This document shows positions 34,895 to 44,219 of a DNA stretch of 64,000 bases, piece after piece; position 1 is the stretch's first letter, and the number at the start of each line of letters is the position of its first letter. Where the stretch lies: assembly GCA_007693745.1 (NCBI GenBank), contig REDA01000046.1, forward strand, positions 1 through 64,000, written 5' to 3'. A program made the position numbers and the translations under genes. This stretch comes from Balneolaceae bacterium (lineage in GTDB: Bacteria > Bacteroidota > Rhodothermia > Balneolales > Balneolaceae). A model generated the notes under the pieces. The model ran no database searches. It had not been told where the DNA came from and saw only the letters and a list, made by a program, of their open reading frames with translations.

Positions 34895-36068
34895 CAGATT
34901 CCAGATAACGTTCCCGGATCTCATTCATTGAGTCGCCGCCAAATTTTTCCAGCAATGCATTGGCAAGAACCGGTGCGATCACACTTTCGGCAACAACTAC
35001 TGCACGTGGAAGTGCACAAACATCCGACCGTTCATACCGTGTTTCCTGCTCGATTCCGGATTCAATATCTGCCGTTTGCAGAGGTTTAAGCATTGTGGGA
35101 ATCGGCTTCATCACACCCCGTATGATAACCGGCATACCCGTCGTCATTCCTCCTTCGATGCCACCGGCCCGGTTGGTTCTCCGCCGGAACCCGGCGTTGT
35201 ATGTAATTTCATCATGTACTGCGTGGCCATGGCGGCGGCCTGATTCAAACCCAAGCCCGATCTCCACACCTTTCATCGCCTGTGTACTGAGAATAGCCTG
35301 TGCAAGTTGTCCGTCAAGCTTACGGTCCCACTGTACATAACTCCCCAGGCCAGGGGGCAACCCCGTTACGATAATCTCATAGACCCCGCCCAGAGAAGTG
35401 CCCTCTTTCCTTTTTACCATGATTTCATCGCGCATTTTTTCACTGAGATTCGGATCCAGGCACCGAACTTCAGAGAGATCTGATTCTCTGTAGAGATTCT
35501 CAGCTCCCTTCTCATAGACAGGGTCGGCAGTACTGCGGATCTGTTCCCAACTTTCATACCCGACAGATCCGATTTGTATCACATGCCCGCCGATTTCGAT
35601 TCCAAGATCAAGTAAGAATTTCCTCGCTACGGAACAGCAGGCCACTCGCATTGCGGTCTCCCTTGCGCTGGAACGTTCGATTACCGGCCGGATGTCATCG
35701 AAACGATATTTTTGAAGCCCTACAAGATCGGCATGGCCGGGACGCGGGAGTGTGATTTTCTCCACATCTCCCCGTTCGCCTTCAGCAGCCATCACAACAG
35801 GCCAGTTGTCTTTATCCTTTTCGTAGGCTCTGTTGATCATGCTGAGTGTGATCGGTGCACCTGTGGTTTTGGAAAAGCGTACACCGGAAGAGAAGAATGC
35901 ATGATCTTTTTCGAACGCCATTCTGCCGCCGCGGCCATAGCCCTGCTGCCGGCGCACCAGGTGCTGTTCAATATAGCCTTCATGTATGGATAGTCCGGCA
36001 GGAATACCTTCCACTATTCCCGTTAGTTGCGGACCATGTGATTCACCTGCTGTAAAGTATCTGATCAT
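34884..36068 (-). CDS. aroC: Chorismate synthase
   Basis: The last step of the shikimate pathway: 5-enolpyruvylshikimate-3-phosphate to chorismate, using reduced FMN. 394 residues, the length of the longer bacterial type. Signatures are 'GESHGPQLTGIVEGIPAG' at the start, 'RRQQGYGRGGRM', 'GRSSARETAMRVA'-type ('ERSSARETAMRVACC') and, near the end, 'GGIEGGMTTGMPV' and 'ALPRAVVVAESV'. It appears to be the first gene of the minus-strand aroC-TPR-LysM operon. No other aro genes are present in the window. Confidence 0.97.
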   Translation of the reverse strand: MIRYFTAGESHGPQLTGIVEGIPAGLSIHEGYIEQHLVRRQQGYGRGGRMAFEKDHAFFSSGVRFSKTTGAPITLSMINRAYEKDKDNWPVVMAAEGERGDVEKITLPRPGHADLVGLQKYRFDDIRPVIERSSARETAMRVACCSVARKFLLDLGIEIGGHVIQIGSVGYESWEQIRSTADPVYEKGAENLYRESDLSEVRCLDPNLSEKMRDEIMVKRKEGTSLGGVYEIIVTGLPPGLGSYVQWDRKLDGQLAQAILSTQAMKGVEIGLGFESGRRHGHAVHDEITYNAGFRRRTNRAGGIEGGMTTGMPVIIRGVMKPIPTMLKPLQTADIESGIEQETRYERSDVCALPRAVVVAESVIAPVLANALLEKFGGDSMNEIRERYLESDES

Positions 36069-36275
36069 AAAATAATTCGGGGTTAACTCTGTTCTTTATC
36101 TGAACAGGGAAAAGATAACAGAAAACGAAACGATCTGCTTTGCAAAGTTCGTTCATTTCACCGTTGCGCGTTAAGCGGAAAACGGAGAGAGCTATTCGTT
36201 AACATCTTGACTGAAACTTTTGTAATTTTAAAAGCTTTACCGACTTATAATTATGATGCCAACGTATAAAACCGA

Positions 36276-37013
36276 ATGCATGCACTGAATCAGTTAGGCA
36301 GGTACAGTAACCTGCTCTATCAGGGGTTGCGTTCCTCAACGGAATTCCGCACCTACCGGAAAAATCTTTTTCAGGAGCTGGTGAAAATTGGGTACGACTC
36401 AGTGCCCATTGTGATACTTGTAGGGATTTTTACCGGATCTGTTCTCACAATACAGACCGCATATCAGCTTGAGTCCGGATTCATCCCCGCCTCGACCATT
36501 GGAGCAATTGTTTCTGAATCGATCCTGATTGAACTGGCGGCTGTGATTCCTGCACTGGTACTTGCCGGAAAAGTGGGAGCCAGAATTGCAACTGAATTAG
36601 GCAACATGCGTGTCACTGAGCAGATTGATGCACTGGAGTCGATGGGCCTGAATTCAGTGTCATTCCTTGTCGTACCCAGACTGATAGCGGGTATTGCAAT
36701 GTTTCCTGTTCTCTATATCGTGGCATCCGTTACCGGGGTGGGCGGGGGACTCCTGGTAGGGCATCTTTCGGGTGCAGTTCCAACAGCGGATTTTCTGAAG
36801 GGAGCCAGAATGTTCTTCTCTCCTGCGAATCTCGTTTTTGGTTTTGTAAAGTCCTATGTTTTTGGTTTTATAATAACTTCCGTAGCCTGCTTTAAGGGGT
36901 ATTATGCATCAGGCGGCGCTGAAGGTGTGGGACGAAGCACAACTGAAGCAACAGTGATGGCCTGCATTTATGTGCTTCTGGCTGATTTTATACTTGCAGC
37001 ACTACTGTTATGA
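36276..37013 (+). CDS. mlaE: MlaE-type lipid ABC transporter permease
   Basis: A 245-residue inner-membrane permease of the MCE/Mla phospholipid transport system that keeps outer-membrane lipid asymmetry. Family features are 'GIFTGSVLTIQTAYQL', 'PALVLAGKVGARIATELGNMRVTEQIDALESMG', 'PRLIAGIAMFPVLY', and a C-terminal 'VGRSTTEATVMACIYVLLADFILAALL'. The gene ends in an ATGA overlap with mlaF, followed by the MCE-domain gene, so the three form an operon. A TATAAT at 36246-36251 is a possible -10 box. MlaB and MlaC homologues are not adjacent, as is common outside the Proteobacteria. Confidence 0.94.
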   Translation: MHALNQLGRYSNLLYQGLRSSTEFRTYRKNLFQELVKIGYDSVPIVILVGIFTGSVLTIQTAYQLESGFIPASTIGAIVSESILIELAAVIPALVLAGKVGARIATELGNMRVTEQIDALESMGLNSVSFLVVPRLIAGIAMFPVLYIVASVTGVGGGLLVGHLSGAVPTADFLKGARMFFSPANLVFGFVKSYVFGFIITSVACFKGYYASGGAEGVGRSTTEATVMACIYVLLADFILAALLL

Positions 37014-37744
37014 TTGAGATCCGAAACCTCTCAAAATCTTTTGGAGACATGCTTGTGTGGGAGCATGTGAATCTGACCGTTGCGGATGGGGAGACTCTTG
37101 CAGTCATTGGGAAATCAGGGTGTGGAAAGTCGGTGCTTCTCAAACATATCAACGCTCTGCTTACTCCCGACAGTGGCGAGGTTTACATTGATGGACAGAA
37201 TATTTTTAATCTGGATTATGTGTTACAGCGAAAGGTCAGGCAGAAGTTTGGCCTTTTGTTTCAGGGAGCCGCACTTTTTGACTCCATAGATACCTTTGAG
37301 AATGTCGCTTTTCCGCTCCGGTACTTTACAAAATTATCGGAGAAGGAAATCCGGGAAAAAGTAATGCAATCATTAACCTATGTGAATCTTGAAAAAGCCG
37401 CATCGAAGATGCCGTCTGAACTTTCGGGGGGCATGAAAAAGCGGGTAGGGCTGGCCCGGGCGATCATCATGGAGCCGAAATATATCATGTATGATGAACC
37501 GACATCCGGACTCGATCCGCAGACTGCAGATGAAATCAATGAATTGATTATCTTTATGGCTGAGACATTCGATGTAACCTCAATTGTAATCACGCATGAC
37601 ATGTTCAGTGTATTAAAAGTAGCTGATAAAGTTGCGTTCCTGAATGACCAGAAGCTCAGTTGGTTTGGTACCATTGAGGAGATGAGGCTTAGCGATCAGC
37701 CGGATCTGACCGAATTTGTGAGAGCCAGTGAATATCAAATTTAA
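37010..37744 (+). CDS. mlaF: MlaF-type ABC ATPase
   Basis: A 244-residue ATP-binding subunit that powers the lipid transporter. Walker A 'GKSGCGKSVLLK' is at about residues 35-46, then a Q-loop 'LLFQGAALFDSI', the signature 'LSGGMKKRVGLARA', Walker B 'YIMYDEPTSGLDPQ' and H-loop 'VITHD'. The 'GAALFDSI' Q-loop and 'GGMKKRVGLARA' are characteristic of Mla/MCE ATPases rather than of importers. It overlaps mlaE by four bases and precedes mlaD by 12. Confidence 0.95.
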   Translation: MIEIRNLSKSFGDMLVWEHVNLTVADGETLAVIGKSGCGKSVLLKHINALLTPDSGEVYIDGQNIFNLDYVLQRKVRQKFGLLFQGAALFDSIDTFENVAFPLRYFTKLSEKEIREKVMQSLTYVNLEKAASKMPSELSGGMKKRVGLARAIIMEPKYIMYDEPTSGLDPQTADEINELIIFMAETFDVTSIVITHDMFSVLKVADKVAFLNDQKLSWFGTIEEMRLSDQPDLTEFVRASEYQI

Positions 37745-37756
37745 CATTTATATCAA

Positions 37757-38686
37757 ATGAACATCACTAATGAAGCTAAAGTAGGAATCACTGTTTTACT
37801 GGCGGCAATTGTGGCCGTTATCGGATTTCGGTTTATGAGTGATATACCGGTCTTCAGGCAACCGATGATCATTACCGCTGAGTTTGACAGGGCGGATGGT
37901 CTGAGCGGCGGAAGCCTTGTCTATATCCGTGGAGTCAGAGTGGGTTCTGTAAGGAATCTGGCACTCAATCAGGCCGGCAGAGTAGATGTTTACATGCGGA
38001 TTGATTCGGAAATTCCAATTCCGGACAACTCTGTCGCCAGGCTCACATCCCTCGGGCTTGTTGAGGGGAAGTCCATTGTGATTGAGCCTGGCAACTCGGA
38101 GCGGCATCTGATAAACGGAGATACTGTGGCCGGGATATATGATGAATCTGTGATGGAGTTTCTCGGCCAGAAAGGTGAAGAACTCGGAGATGATGTCTCC
38201 AATGCGATCGCTGAACTGAATCAATTTTTTATGCAGTTAAATGAGACTCTGAATGATGATGCCAGAGTCACCCTTGATCAGACCCTTCAGAATACCATGC
38301 AGGCAACAGAAAGAATTTCTTCCATCCTTACCGGTAAACAGCAGGAGATCGGCCAGGCCATTGAGGCCGGCAGCCGGATGCTGAGTCAGATGGATACACT
38401 TGTCACCGACAACCGTCCGCGGGTTGACAGCCTGATGACAGCGCTGGAGAGTGGAATCAGGGATCTGGAAACGGTGCGGACAGAACTGGAGCAGGCATCT
38501 GTGAACCTCAATGAAATTCTGGCAAAAATTAATCAGGGCGAGGGTACACTGGGTCGTCTATTAAACGATCCTTCTATGTACGAAAACCTCGATTCACTCA
38601 CGGTTGAGCTGAATAGTCTGATTCGGGGGATTAATGAAAATCCGGGGCGCTATCTCAGACATATGAGCATCATCGAACTATTTTGA
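37757..38686 (+). CDS. mlaD: MCE-domain (MlaD-type) lipid-binding protein
   Basis: 309 residues. One N-terminal membrane anchor (residues 8-26, 'VGITVLLAAIVAVIGFRFM'), then a single MCE domain at about 35-115 ('AEFDRADGLSGGSLVYIRGVRVGSV', 'LTSLGLVEGKSIVIEPG'), then about 180 residues of periplasmic helix with coiled-coil character ('LDQTLQNTMQATERISSIL', 'LETVRTELEQASVNLNEIL'). The hexameric MCE ring carries lipids between the membranes; the long tail suggests a tunnel or needle extending into the periplasm, rather than the short E. coli MlaD. Last gene of the mla operon. Confidence 0.93.
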   Translation: MNITNEAKVGITVLLAAIVAVIGFRFMSDIPVFRQPMIITAEFDRADGLSGGSLVYIRGVRVGSVRNLALNQAGRVDVYMRIDSEIPIPDNSVARLTSLGLVEGKSIVIEPGNSERHLINGDTVAGIYDESVMEFLGQKGEELGDDVSNAIAELNQFFMQLNETLNDDARVTLDQTLQNTMQATERISSILTGKQQEIGQAIEAGSRMLSQMDTLVTDNRPRVDSLMTALESGIRDLETVRTELEQASVNLNEILAKINQGEGTLGRLLNDPSMYENLDSLTVELNSLIRGINENPGRYLRHMSIIELF

Positions 38687-38879
38687 CCCTGTTTTGAGTA
38701 TTCACCGGAAAAAATGAACTTTGGCAGGTGAATGCAAAAGCAGTCAGGGCTGCAGAGTCGCCATCCGGACATGGAATTCTCACTACTTTAGATTGTTCTT
38801 AGGCTGTTTAGATCGTATATTTCAAAGCTTCGACTTATGTTTTTAACTGCAGAATAAATTTTTCAGCTGAGGTCATTTT

Positions 38880-40658
38880 ATGATTATGGGTGTAATGGAA
38901 AAAATGAGAGACAGTACCGCGTCCATTTTGTGGATTCTGATCTTCTCATTTGGAATTTTATGGGTGCTTGCTGATGTCGATTTTTTTAGTGGCGTAACCC
39001 AGGGGCCCGCAAACCTGGGTCAGGTTAACGGGGATCCTATTACTTTGGAAGAGTATAACCAGAGAGTCAGCTTCTACACAGATCAGTTTACACAGCAGAC
39101 CGGCGGGAGTTTGACACCGGAGTTGCGTTCACTTTATGAAAATCAGGCCTGGGAAGACCTTGTTGCGGCCAGATTAATTCAGCAGAAGATCAACGACATG
39201 GGAATTGTTGTAACCGACAATGAGCTGATCGATATGGTAATGGGTGAAAACCCGGATCCGTTCATCCGGCAGCAATTTGCCGATTCAGATGGCGTGATTG
39301 ACCGTATCGCCCTCAGAGCGGCTATTGATGCACCTGAAAACAGTCAGGCATGGATTATGATTGAACAGCAGCTGCGTGATAACCGCCGCCAGCAGAAAAT
39401 GAGTAATTTTATTATGTCCGGGCTCAGAGTCAGTTCACTGGATATCGAAAATGAATTTGTCAGAACAAACTCCATCGCTGATGTACGATATCTGCGTTTC
39501 CCCTTTGCTGAGGTGCCCGACAGAGACATTACCATATCTGAAGATGAGCTGCGCCGTTACCACAGAGAGAATTCAGATCAGTTTCAGCGCAGTGAAAGCT
39601 ACAGATTCCGTTTTGTTGGCTGGGATAAAACGCCGACTTCGCAGGATACCCTGAATACGATTCAGGATGTGTCAGAGCTTCGGGAAGCATTTGCCCTTGC
39701 GGAAAATGACTCATTGTTTCTGTTACGTTACCAGTCTGCCATCCCCTATCGCGGAGAGTTTGTCGAGGAAGAGGCTGTCCGGGAAGAGTTTCGACCCGTA
39801 CTTGATCTTGAGGTTGGAGAGGTGTCGGACGTGATGATGATCAACGGAGCGCCTCATTTGTTTAAAAAAATCGATCGCAGGGGAACTGCAGTCCGCTTTG
39901 CAGTGCTTAGTTATCCGGTAACGGCTGATCCGATCAGCACTCTGGACCGGCTGCTGGAATCAGCTGAAGAGTTTGAATTTTTTGCTTCTGCTGATGGATT
40001 TGAAACTGAGGCCGACCGAAGGGATCTTGAGATTACCCAGGCTACCGCAACCAAAGACAACCCCTTTATCACGGGGCTTGGAGTGAGCCAGGTAACACTG
40101 GATGCACTTACAGACCTTCGTGTGAATCGTATTTCCAGTCCTGTTGAACTGGATGATCGCTTTATAGTGCTTCAGATGCTGGAACGAACACCCGCAGGCA
40201 CAAGACCGCTTGAAGAAGTAAGAACACAGGTTGAAAATGCTGTGAGAAACCAGAAGAGAAAAGAGATTATGGTTGATCGTGTTCTGGCCTGGATGGAACA
40301 GGAGTCGGATCTGGATGAACTGGCACTGCTCACGGAGCGGGAAGTACAGCTGGCCGATGCGGTTAGCATGAACTCCACTACGTTGCCGGGTGCCGGCAGG
40401 GAGGTAGAAGTGATTGGTGCCATATTCGGGATGGAGAGAGGTCAGATTCACGGGCCCGTGACGGGGCAGAACGCTGTCTTTATCCTTCAGACGAATGATG
40501 TGTTTGTTGCCAACCCTTCCGAAATGACTCTATCGCAGCGCAATGAAATTCGATCCCGCCTCGAGCAGCAGAAGTTTATGGCATTTAATGAAGTCTTTAT
40601 TGAGAGGCTAAAGGCAGATGCCCGGATCCGGGATAACAGAAGTCAGTTCTTCAGATGA
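38880..40658 (+). CDS. ppiD: PpiD/SurA-like membrane-anchored periplasmic chaperone
   Basis: A 592-residue periplasmic folding factor. It starts like PpiD: 'MGVMEKMRDSTASILWILIFSFGILWVLADVDFF', an inner-membrane anchor, then a SurA N-terminal-type chaperone domain ('GQVNGDPITLEEYNQRVS', 'ENQAWEDLVAARLIQQKINDMGI', residues 45-200). Two parvulin-like regions follow, but I do not see the conserved parvulin core motif in full, so isomerase activity is doubtful. The tail is helical. It is shorter than the roughly 700-residue Bacteroidota homologues. A clean terminator follows at 40687-40720, so the transcript ends here. Confidence 0.87.
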   Translation: MIMGVMEKMRDSTASILWILIFSFGILWVLADVDFFSGVTQGPANLGQVNGDPITLEEYNQRVSFYTDQFTQQTGGSLTPELRSLYENQAWEDLVAARLIQQKINDMGIVVTDNELIDMVMGENPDPFIRQQFADSDGVIDRIALRAAIDAPENSQAWIMIEQQLRDNRRQQKMSNFIMSGLRVSSLDIENEFVRTNSIADVRYLRFPFAEVPDRDITISEDELRRYHRENSDQFQRSESYRFRFVGWDKTPTSQDTLNTIQDVSELREAFALAENDSLFLLRYQSAIPYRGEFVEEEAVREEFRPVLDLEVGEVSDVMMINGAPHLFKKIDRRGTAVRFAVLSYPVTADPISTLDRLLESAEEFEFFASADGFETEADRRDLEITQATATKDNPFITGLGVSQVTLDALTDLRVNRISSPVELDDRFIVLQMLERTPAGTRPLEEVRTQVENAVRNQKRKEIMVDRVLAWMEQESDLDELALLTEREVQLADAVSMNSTTLPGAGREVEVIGAIFGMERGQIHGPVTGQNAVFILQTNDVFVANPSEMTLSQRNEIRSRLEQQKFMAFNEVFIERLKADARIRDNRSQFFR

Positions 40659-40686
40659 CCTGTAATCTGTTTCTGAATTATTTTGA

Positions 40687-40720
40687 AAGGGTAGGGGTTT
40701 CTCCTTACCCTTTTTTATTT
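40687..40720 (+). terminator. Intrinsic terminator after ppiD
   Basis: The stem AAGGGTAGGG (40687-40696) pairs with CCTTACCCTT (40703-40712; one G-T wobble) around a 6-base loop, and the T-rich tail runs to 40720. It lies 28 bases past the ppiD stop and 20 bases before the ribD start, so ribD must use a promoter inside or very near this element. Confidence 0.85.
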
Positions 40721-40740
40721 TAGGATAACGGAACATCATC

Positions 40741-41859
40741 ATGCGTACGAGACAAGATCAGATTTGGATGCAGCGTGCCTTGAGCCTGGCTCAGAAAGGT
40801 GAGGGGTATGTATCTCCAAACCCGCTTGTCGGCTGTGTGATTGTCTCAGCAGACGGGGATCTGATCGGTGAGGGATATCATGAGCGGTTTGGAAGGGAAC
40901 ATGCCGAGGTGCTGGCCATACGAAATGTCAAGGAGCGGGAGAAACTCAAGGACGCCACACTCTATGTGACGCTCGAGCCCTGCGCTCATCACGGGAAAAC
41001 ACCGCCTTGCGCCGATCTTATTGCAGACACACCCTTCAGCAGGGTTGTAATCGCAATGAGAGATCCGACAGATAAAGTGAATGGTAAGGGTATCCGTAAA
41101 ATTGAGAGTGCCGGGATCCGGGTAGAGACCGGTTTACTTCAAAAAGAGGCAGAAGAACTCAATGAATACTGGCTTCATCTGAACGACTTTAAAAGGCCTT
41201 TTGTCACGTTAAAAATTGCACAGACAGCAGACGGGTATGTGGCCGCTCCCAACGGCGACTCAAAGTGGATCACCTGCAAACAGTCGAGAGAAAGAGTTCA
41301 TCTCTGGCGCAGCAGAATGGATGCTGTGATGGTAGGCCGGCGCACGGCTTTACATGACAATCCTTCCCTCACTGTCCGGCATGTCGAAGGAAGGCAGCCC
41401 AGAAGAGTGGTTCTTGACGGACCCTTCGAACTTCCGCGAAACCTGAATCTCTTCAGTGACTCTCACGAAGAGAAAACCATCATTATCACCCATAATAAAG
41501 AGAAGAGTGAAACAGGGACGGATCCGATGCTTCGGTTACTTACAAGTAACTACTTCCGTGGTGAAATTGTTCATGTCGATGAACAGGATGGTCATGTGAA
41601 TCTGCAGCAGACACTCCAAAAGCTGGGTTCTATGGGGATTTCATCCTTGCTGGTAGAGGCAGGTGAGGCACTTTCAGCAGCGTTGATCAAGGCGGAACTG
41701 GCAGACAGGCTTCAGCTCTTCATCGCACCGAAAATTCTGGGAGGAGGAGCAAGATCTGTGGCAGGTATCGGACGCAACAGAATGGATGATCTTATACCGT
41801 TTCGGAGTCACAGCTGGGAGCAGGTTGGATCGGATATGTTATTAACAGCAAATCTATAG
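40741..41859 (+). CDS. ribD: Bifunctional pyrimidine deaminase/reductase RibD
   Basis: Carries out two steps of riboflavin synthesis: deamination of 2,5-diamino-6-ribosylamino-pyrimidinone phosphate, then NADPH-dependent side-chain reduction. 372 residues. The N-terminal zinc deaminase has 'HAEVLAI' and 'PCAHHGKTPPCADLI' (His-Ala-Glu and the two Cys ligands), and 'MRDPTDKVNGKGI'. The C-terminal RibD reductase has 'KIAQTADGYVAAPNGDSKWIT' and 'LVEAGEALSAALI'. ribE follows after 5 bases. No FMN riboswitch is visible upstream, where only 20 bases separate the start from the ppiD terminator. Confidence 0.96.
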   Translation: MRTRQDQIWMQRALSLAQKGEGYVSPNPLVGCVIVSADGDLIGEGYHERFGREHAEVLAIRNVKEREKLKDATLYVTLEPCAHHGKTPPCADLIADTPFSRVVIAMRDPTDKVNGKGIRKIESAGIRVETGLLQKEAEELNEYWLHLNDFKRPFVTLKIAQTADGYVAAPNGDSKWITCKQSRERVHLWRSRMDAVMVGRRTALHDNPSLTVRHVEGRQPRRVVLDGPFELPRNLNLFSDSHEEKTIIITHNKEKSETGTDPMLRLLTSNYFRGEIVHVDEQDGHVNLQQTLQKLGSMGISSLLVEAGEALSAALIKAELADRLQLFIAPKILGGGARSVAGIGRNRMDDLIPFRSHSWEQVGSDMLLTANL

Positions 41860-41864
41860 TTATT

Positions 41865-42458
41865 ATGTTTACAGGAATCGTAGAAGAGACAGGAATCGTT
41901 AAAAAAATTAATCAGATGGAGGGAGGGCAGGAGCTGCTGATTTCCTGCTCTTTTCTGAATGAGGTTCACATCGATGAGAGTATCTCAGTGAACGGAGTAT
42001 GCCTCACCGTGGTCGCATTTACAGAGGAGTTTTTCAAGGTTCAGTGTGTTGATGAGACTCTTCGCAAAACAAATCTGGGAACATTGCAAGAGGGTTCAGT
42101 CGTAAATCTGGAACGTTCACTTACGCTTGAAAAAGCAGTAGAAGGGCACATTGTTCAGGGACATGTTGACTGCACCGGCACGGTAAGCCGTATTGAGAAG
42201 AAGGGAGCGGATATACTGCTGACCATTGATTATCCGCAGGAGTATCAGAATTATATTGTAGGCCGGGGGAGTGTGGCAGTTGACGGCATCAGCATGACGA
42301 TCGCACGGGATGAGGACTCATCGTTTGTTCTTGCCGTAATCCCCTATACCTGGGAGTACACGAATCTTTTGCACAAGAAAGTGGGGGATCCGATCAATAT
42401 CGAATTTGATGTATTTGGAAAATATATTGTCAAATACCTGCAGAAGAGGGGACTTTAG
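41865..42458 (+). CDS. ribE: Riboflavin synthase alpha chain
   Basis: Dismutates two 6,7-dimethyl-8-ribityllumazine molecules to riboflavin and the pyrimidine substrate. 197 residues with the two lumazine-binding barrel repeats: the first starts 'MFTGIVEETGIV', the second at about residue 98 starts 'GHIVQGHVDCTGTV'. 'SVNGVCLTV' and 'AVDGISMTI' occupy the equivalent place in each repeat. It is co-transcribed with ribD. Lumazine synthase and GTP cyclohydrolase/DHBP synthase genes must lie elsewhere. Confidence 0.95.
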   Translation: MFTGIVEETGIVKKINQMEGGQELLISCSFLNEVHIDESISVNGVCLTVVAFTEEFFKVQCVDETLRKTNLGTLQEGSVVNLERSLTLEKAVEGHIVQGHVDCTGTVSRIEKKGADILLTIDYPQEYQNYIVGRGSVAVDGISMTIARDEDSSFVLAVIPYTWEYTNLLHKKVGDPINIEFDVFGKYIVKYLQKRGL

Positions 42459-42543
42459 CACTCTGTTAGCGGGTGACACCTTCAAAAGATCCGGTTCTGG
42501 AAACAGGGAGCAGAAAGTTACTCTGTCAGGGAATTGCGCCCGG

Positions 42544-42960
42544 CTATGAAGGATCCTGTACTGGCTTCGTCTGACAGAGCTCGACAAGTACCCCACCGGT
42601 ATCTTTTGGATGCAGAAAAAGAATCTCTTTGTTGTCAGCTCCCGGCTGCGGGTGTTCATTTAGCAGACGGAATCCCTCATTTTGCATCCGGGCTGCCTCC
42701 TTGCGCAGATCGTCGGTCTCAAAGGCGATGTGATGAATCCCCTCGCCGCGTTTTTCAATAAATGAAACAATCACGGATTGCGGCGATGTAGCTGCAAGCA
42801 GTTCGATTTTGGAATCACCCACCTTGAAAAAAGCAGTTTCAACCCCCTGGCTTTCCACTGTTTCGCGTTTGTAACAGGGTGTATTGAGCAGGATTTCATA
42901 ACGGGCTATTGACGCCTCCATGTTATTCACGGCAATACCAATGTGATCAATCTGTTTCAT
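42544..42960 (-). CDS. mce: Methylmalonyl-CoA epimerase
   Basis: Interconverts (R)- and (S)-methylmalonyl-CoA in the propionate/succinate route. 138 residues from the ATG at 42960 (MKQIDHIGIAV), which matches the family start; a GTG at 42978 touching the upstream stop is an alternative. VOC-fold metal ligands are His in 'IDHIGIAV', His in 'GIHHIAF' and Glu near the end ('GVLVEL'). It lies directly behind a Gfo/Idh oxidoreductase gene and is convergent with ribE. Methylmalonyl-CoA mutase genes are not in the window. Confidence 0.92.
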   Translation of the reverse strand: MKQIDHIGIAVNNMEASIARYEILLNTPCYKRETVESQGVETAFFKVGDSKIELLAATSPQSVIVSFIEKRGEGIHHIAFETDDLRKEAARMQNEGFRLLNEHPQPGADNKEILFLHPKDTGGVLVELCQTKPVQDPS

Positions 42961-42977
42961 GTGGCTGGAGATTTTCA

Positions 42978-44051
42978 CTATAAGACTACCGTTTTCCCGG
43001 TTTTAACGGACTCGTCGCTGGCCAGAACAATTTTCAGCGTGTGTACCACTTCCCTCAGATGGTCTGAGAGATCCAGATCTTCCTGTATGGATTTCAGGAA
43101 AAACTTCTGTTCCAGCAGGCAGAGCTCGTCGTGATCCGGTTCATTGGACGCATCAATAAATTCATCTTCCCTGGAAAGGGCTCCATCGGCATCTCTTTCC
43201 GAATGGTGAAGATGCAGTCTCTGTACACTTGTGTGCCCTCCGATGTCGGCGGAGGATCCCCTGGGCAGGTCAAAGGTATTCTTGCTGATACTCACGCTGC
43301 CCTTTGGACCCATCACATCTTTTACAAAATAGGCCTGCTCACTGATCATGGGTCCCCAGCCGGATTCATACCACCCGACTGACCCATCATCGAAACGAAC
43401 CTGAAGCTGGCCGTAATTATACTGATCTTCAGCGATCTCATCACTCAGCCTGGCGCCTATTGCACTTACGCTCACGGGATTTGCCCTGGTCATCTGGCAC
43501 ATCACATCCACATAGTGCACCCCGCAATCGACAATCGGCGACATCGCTTCCATAATGCTTTTGTGTACCTTCCACTCCTTTCCTGTACTCTGCTGATTCA
43601 GGTTCATTCTCATGACAAGAGGCTTGCCCAGTCCGGAAGCGGCATCAATGAATTTTTTCCATCCGGGATGATGCCTCAGAATGTACCCGACCACAATCTT
43701 TTTACCCGTCTCAGCCGCTTTTGCAACCACAGCTTCGGCATCTTGCACCGTTTCGGCTATCGGTTTTTCAACAAAAACATGCGCTCCGGCATCCAGCGCC
43801 TTGAGGGTGAACTCAGCGTGGGTTGATGGATAAGTGCAGATACAGACTGCATCCGGTAAGTGTTGCTTCAGAGCCTGATCGAAGTCGGAGTAGACAGGAC
43901 AACTACCGATCTGATCGGTTAACTTTTTGAGATTATCTTCATTTCGATCCACCAGGGCAACAATTTCAAAATCCTCCAGTGCATGATAGGCCCTGGCGTG
44001 CGAAGAGCCCATGTTTCCGCATCCGAGTACAATAATTCTGATTTTATCCAT
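42978..44051 (-). CDS. Gfo/Idh/MocA-family oxidoreductase
   Basis: A 357-residue NAD(P)-dependent oxidoreductase. The Rossmann motif is at the N-terminus ('IVLGCGNMGSSHARAY'), the family's catalytic Lys in 'VFVEKPIA' at about residues 92-99, and a C-terminal alpha/beta domain includes 'SPIVDCGVHYVDVMCQM' with the conserved Asp/His pair. Relatives oxidise or reduce sugars, inositols or their derivatives; the substrate is not predictable. Upstream lies a two-domain VOC protein (168-base gap), downstream methylmalonyl-CoA epimerase, which may be co-transcribed. Confidence 0.92.
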   Translation of the reverse strand: MDKIRIIVLGCGNMGSSHARAYHALEDFEIVALVDRNEDNLKKLTDQIGSCPVYSDFDQALKQHLPDAVCICTYPSTHAEFTLKALDAGAHVFVEKPIAETVQDAEAVVAKAAETGKKIVVGYILRHHPGWKKFIDAASGLGKPLVMRMNLNQQSTGKEWKVHKSIMEAMSPIVDCGVHYVDVMCQMTRANPVSVSAIGARLSDEIAEDQYNYGQLQVRFDDGSVGWYESGWGPMISEQAYFVKDVMGPKGSVSISKNTFDLPRGSSADIGGHTSVQRLHLHHSERDADGALSREDEFIDASNEPDHDELCLLEQKFFLKSIQEDLDLSDHLREVVHTLKIVLASDESVKTGKTVVL

Positions 44052-44219
44052 AGTAAAACGGTTTCATTGGTTCCTGTTGATTCTGGTTAAAAGATGATAG
44101 CACCTTGTATAATTTTCTGCAAAAAGTGTTTACACTTTGCGGGAAAAAGAGGCTTATGAACAGAGTAGTTTCCATCCATGACCCGGAACATCAGAAATTA
44201 CAAAGGTGTGAATTCAGAT

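Noticed and set aside
36207-36251. Canonical promoter before mlaE from TTGACT (36207) and TATAAT (36246)
   Set aside because: The spacing of 33 bases is too long for one promoter; TATAAT alone is kept only as a possible -10 box.
38687-38879. Possible further repeat copy before ppiD
   Set aside because: There is a 'tttcaaagcttcg' resembling a right end and a 7-bp 'attcacc/ggtgaat' inverted pair, but the conserved core ('gcacaagatc', 'aacgaagat', 'aagaacagt') is absent.
40659-40740. FMN riboswitch upstream of ribD
   Set aside because: Only 82 bases separate ppiD and ribD and most of these form the ppiD terminator; none of the conserved FMN-aptamer segments is present.
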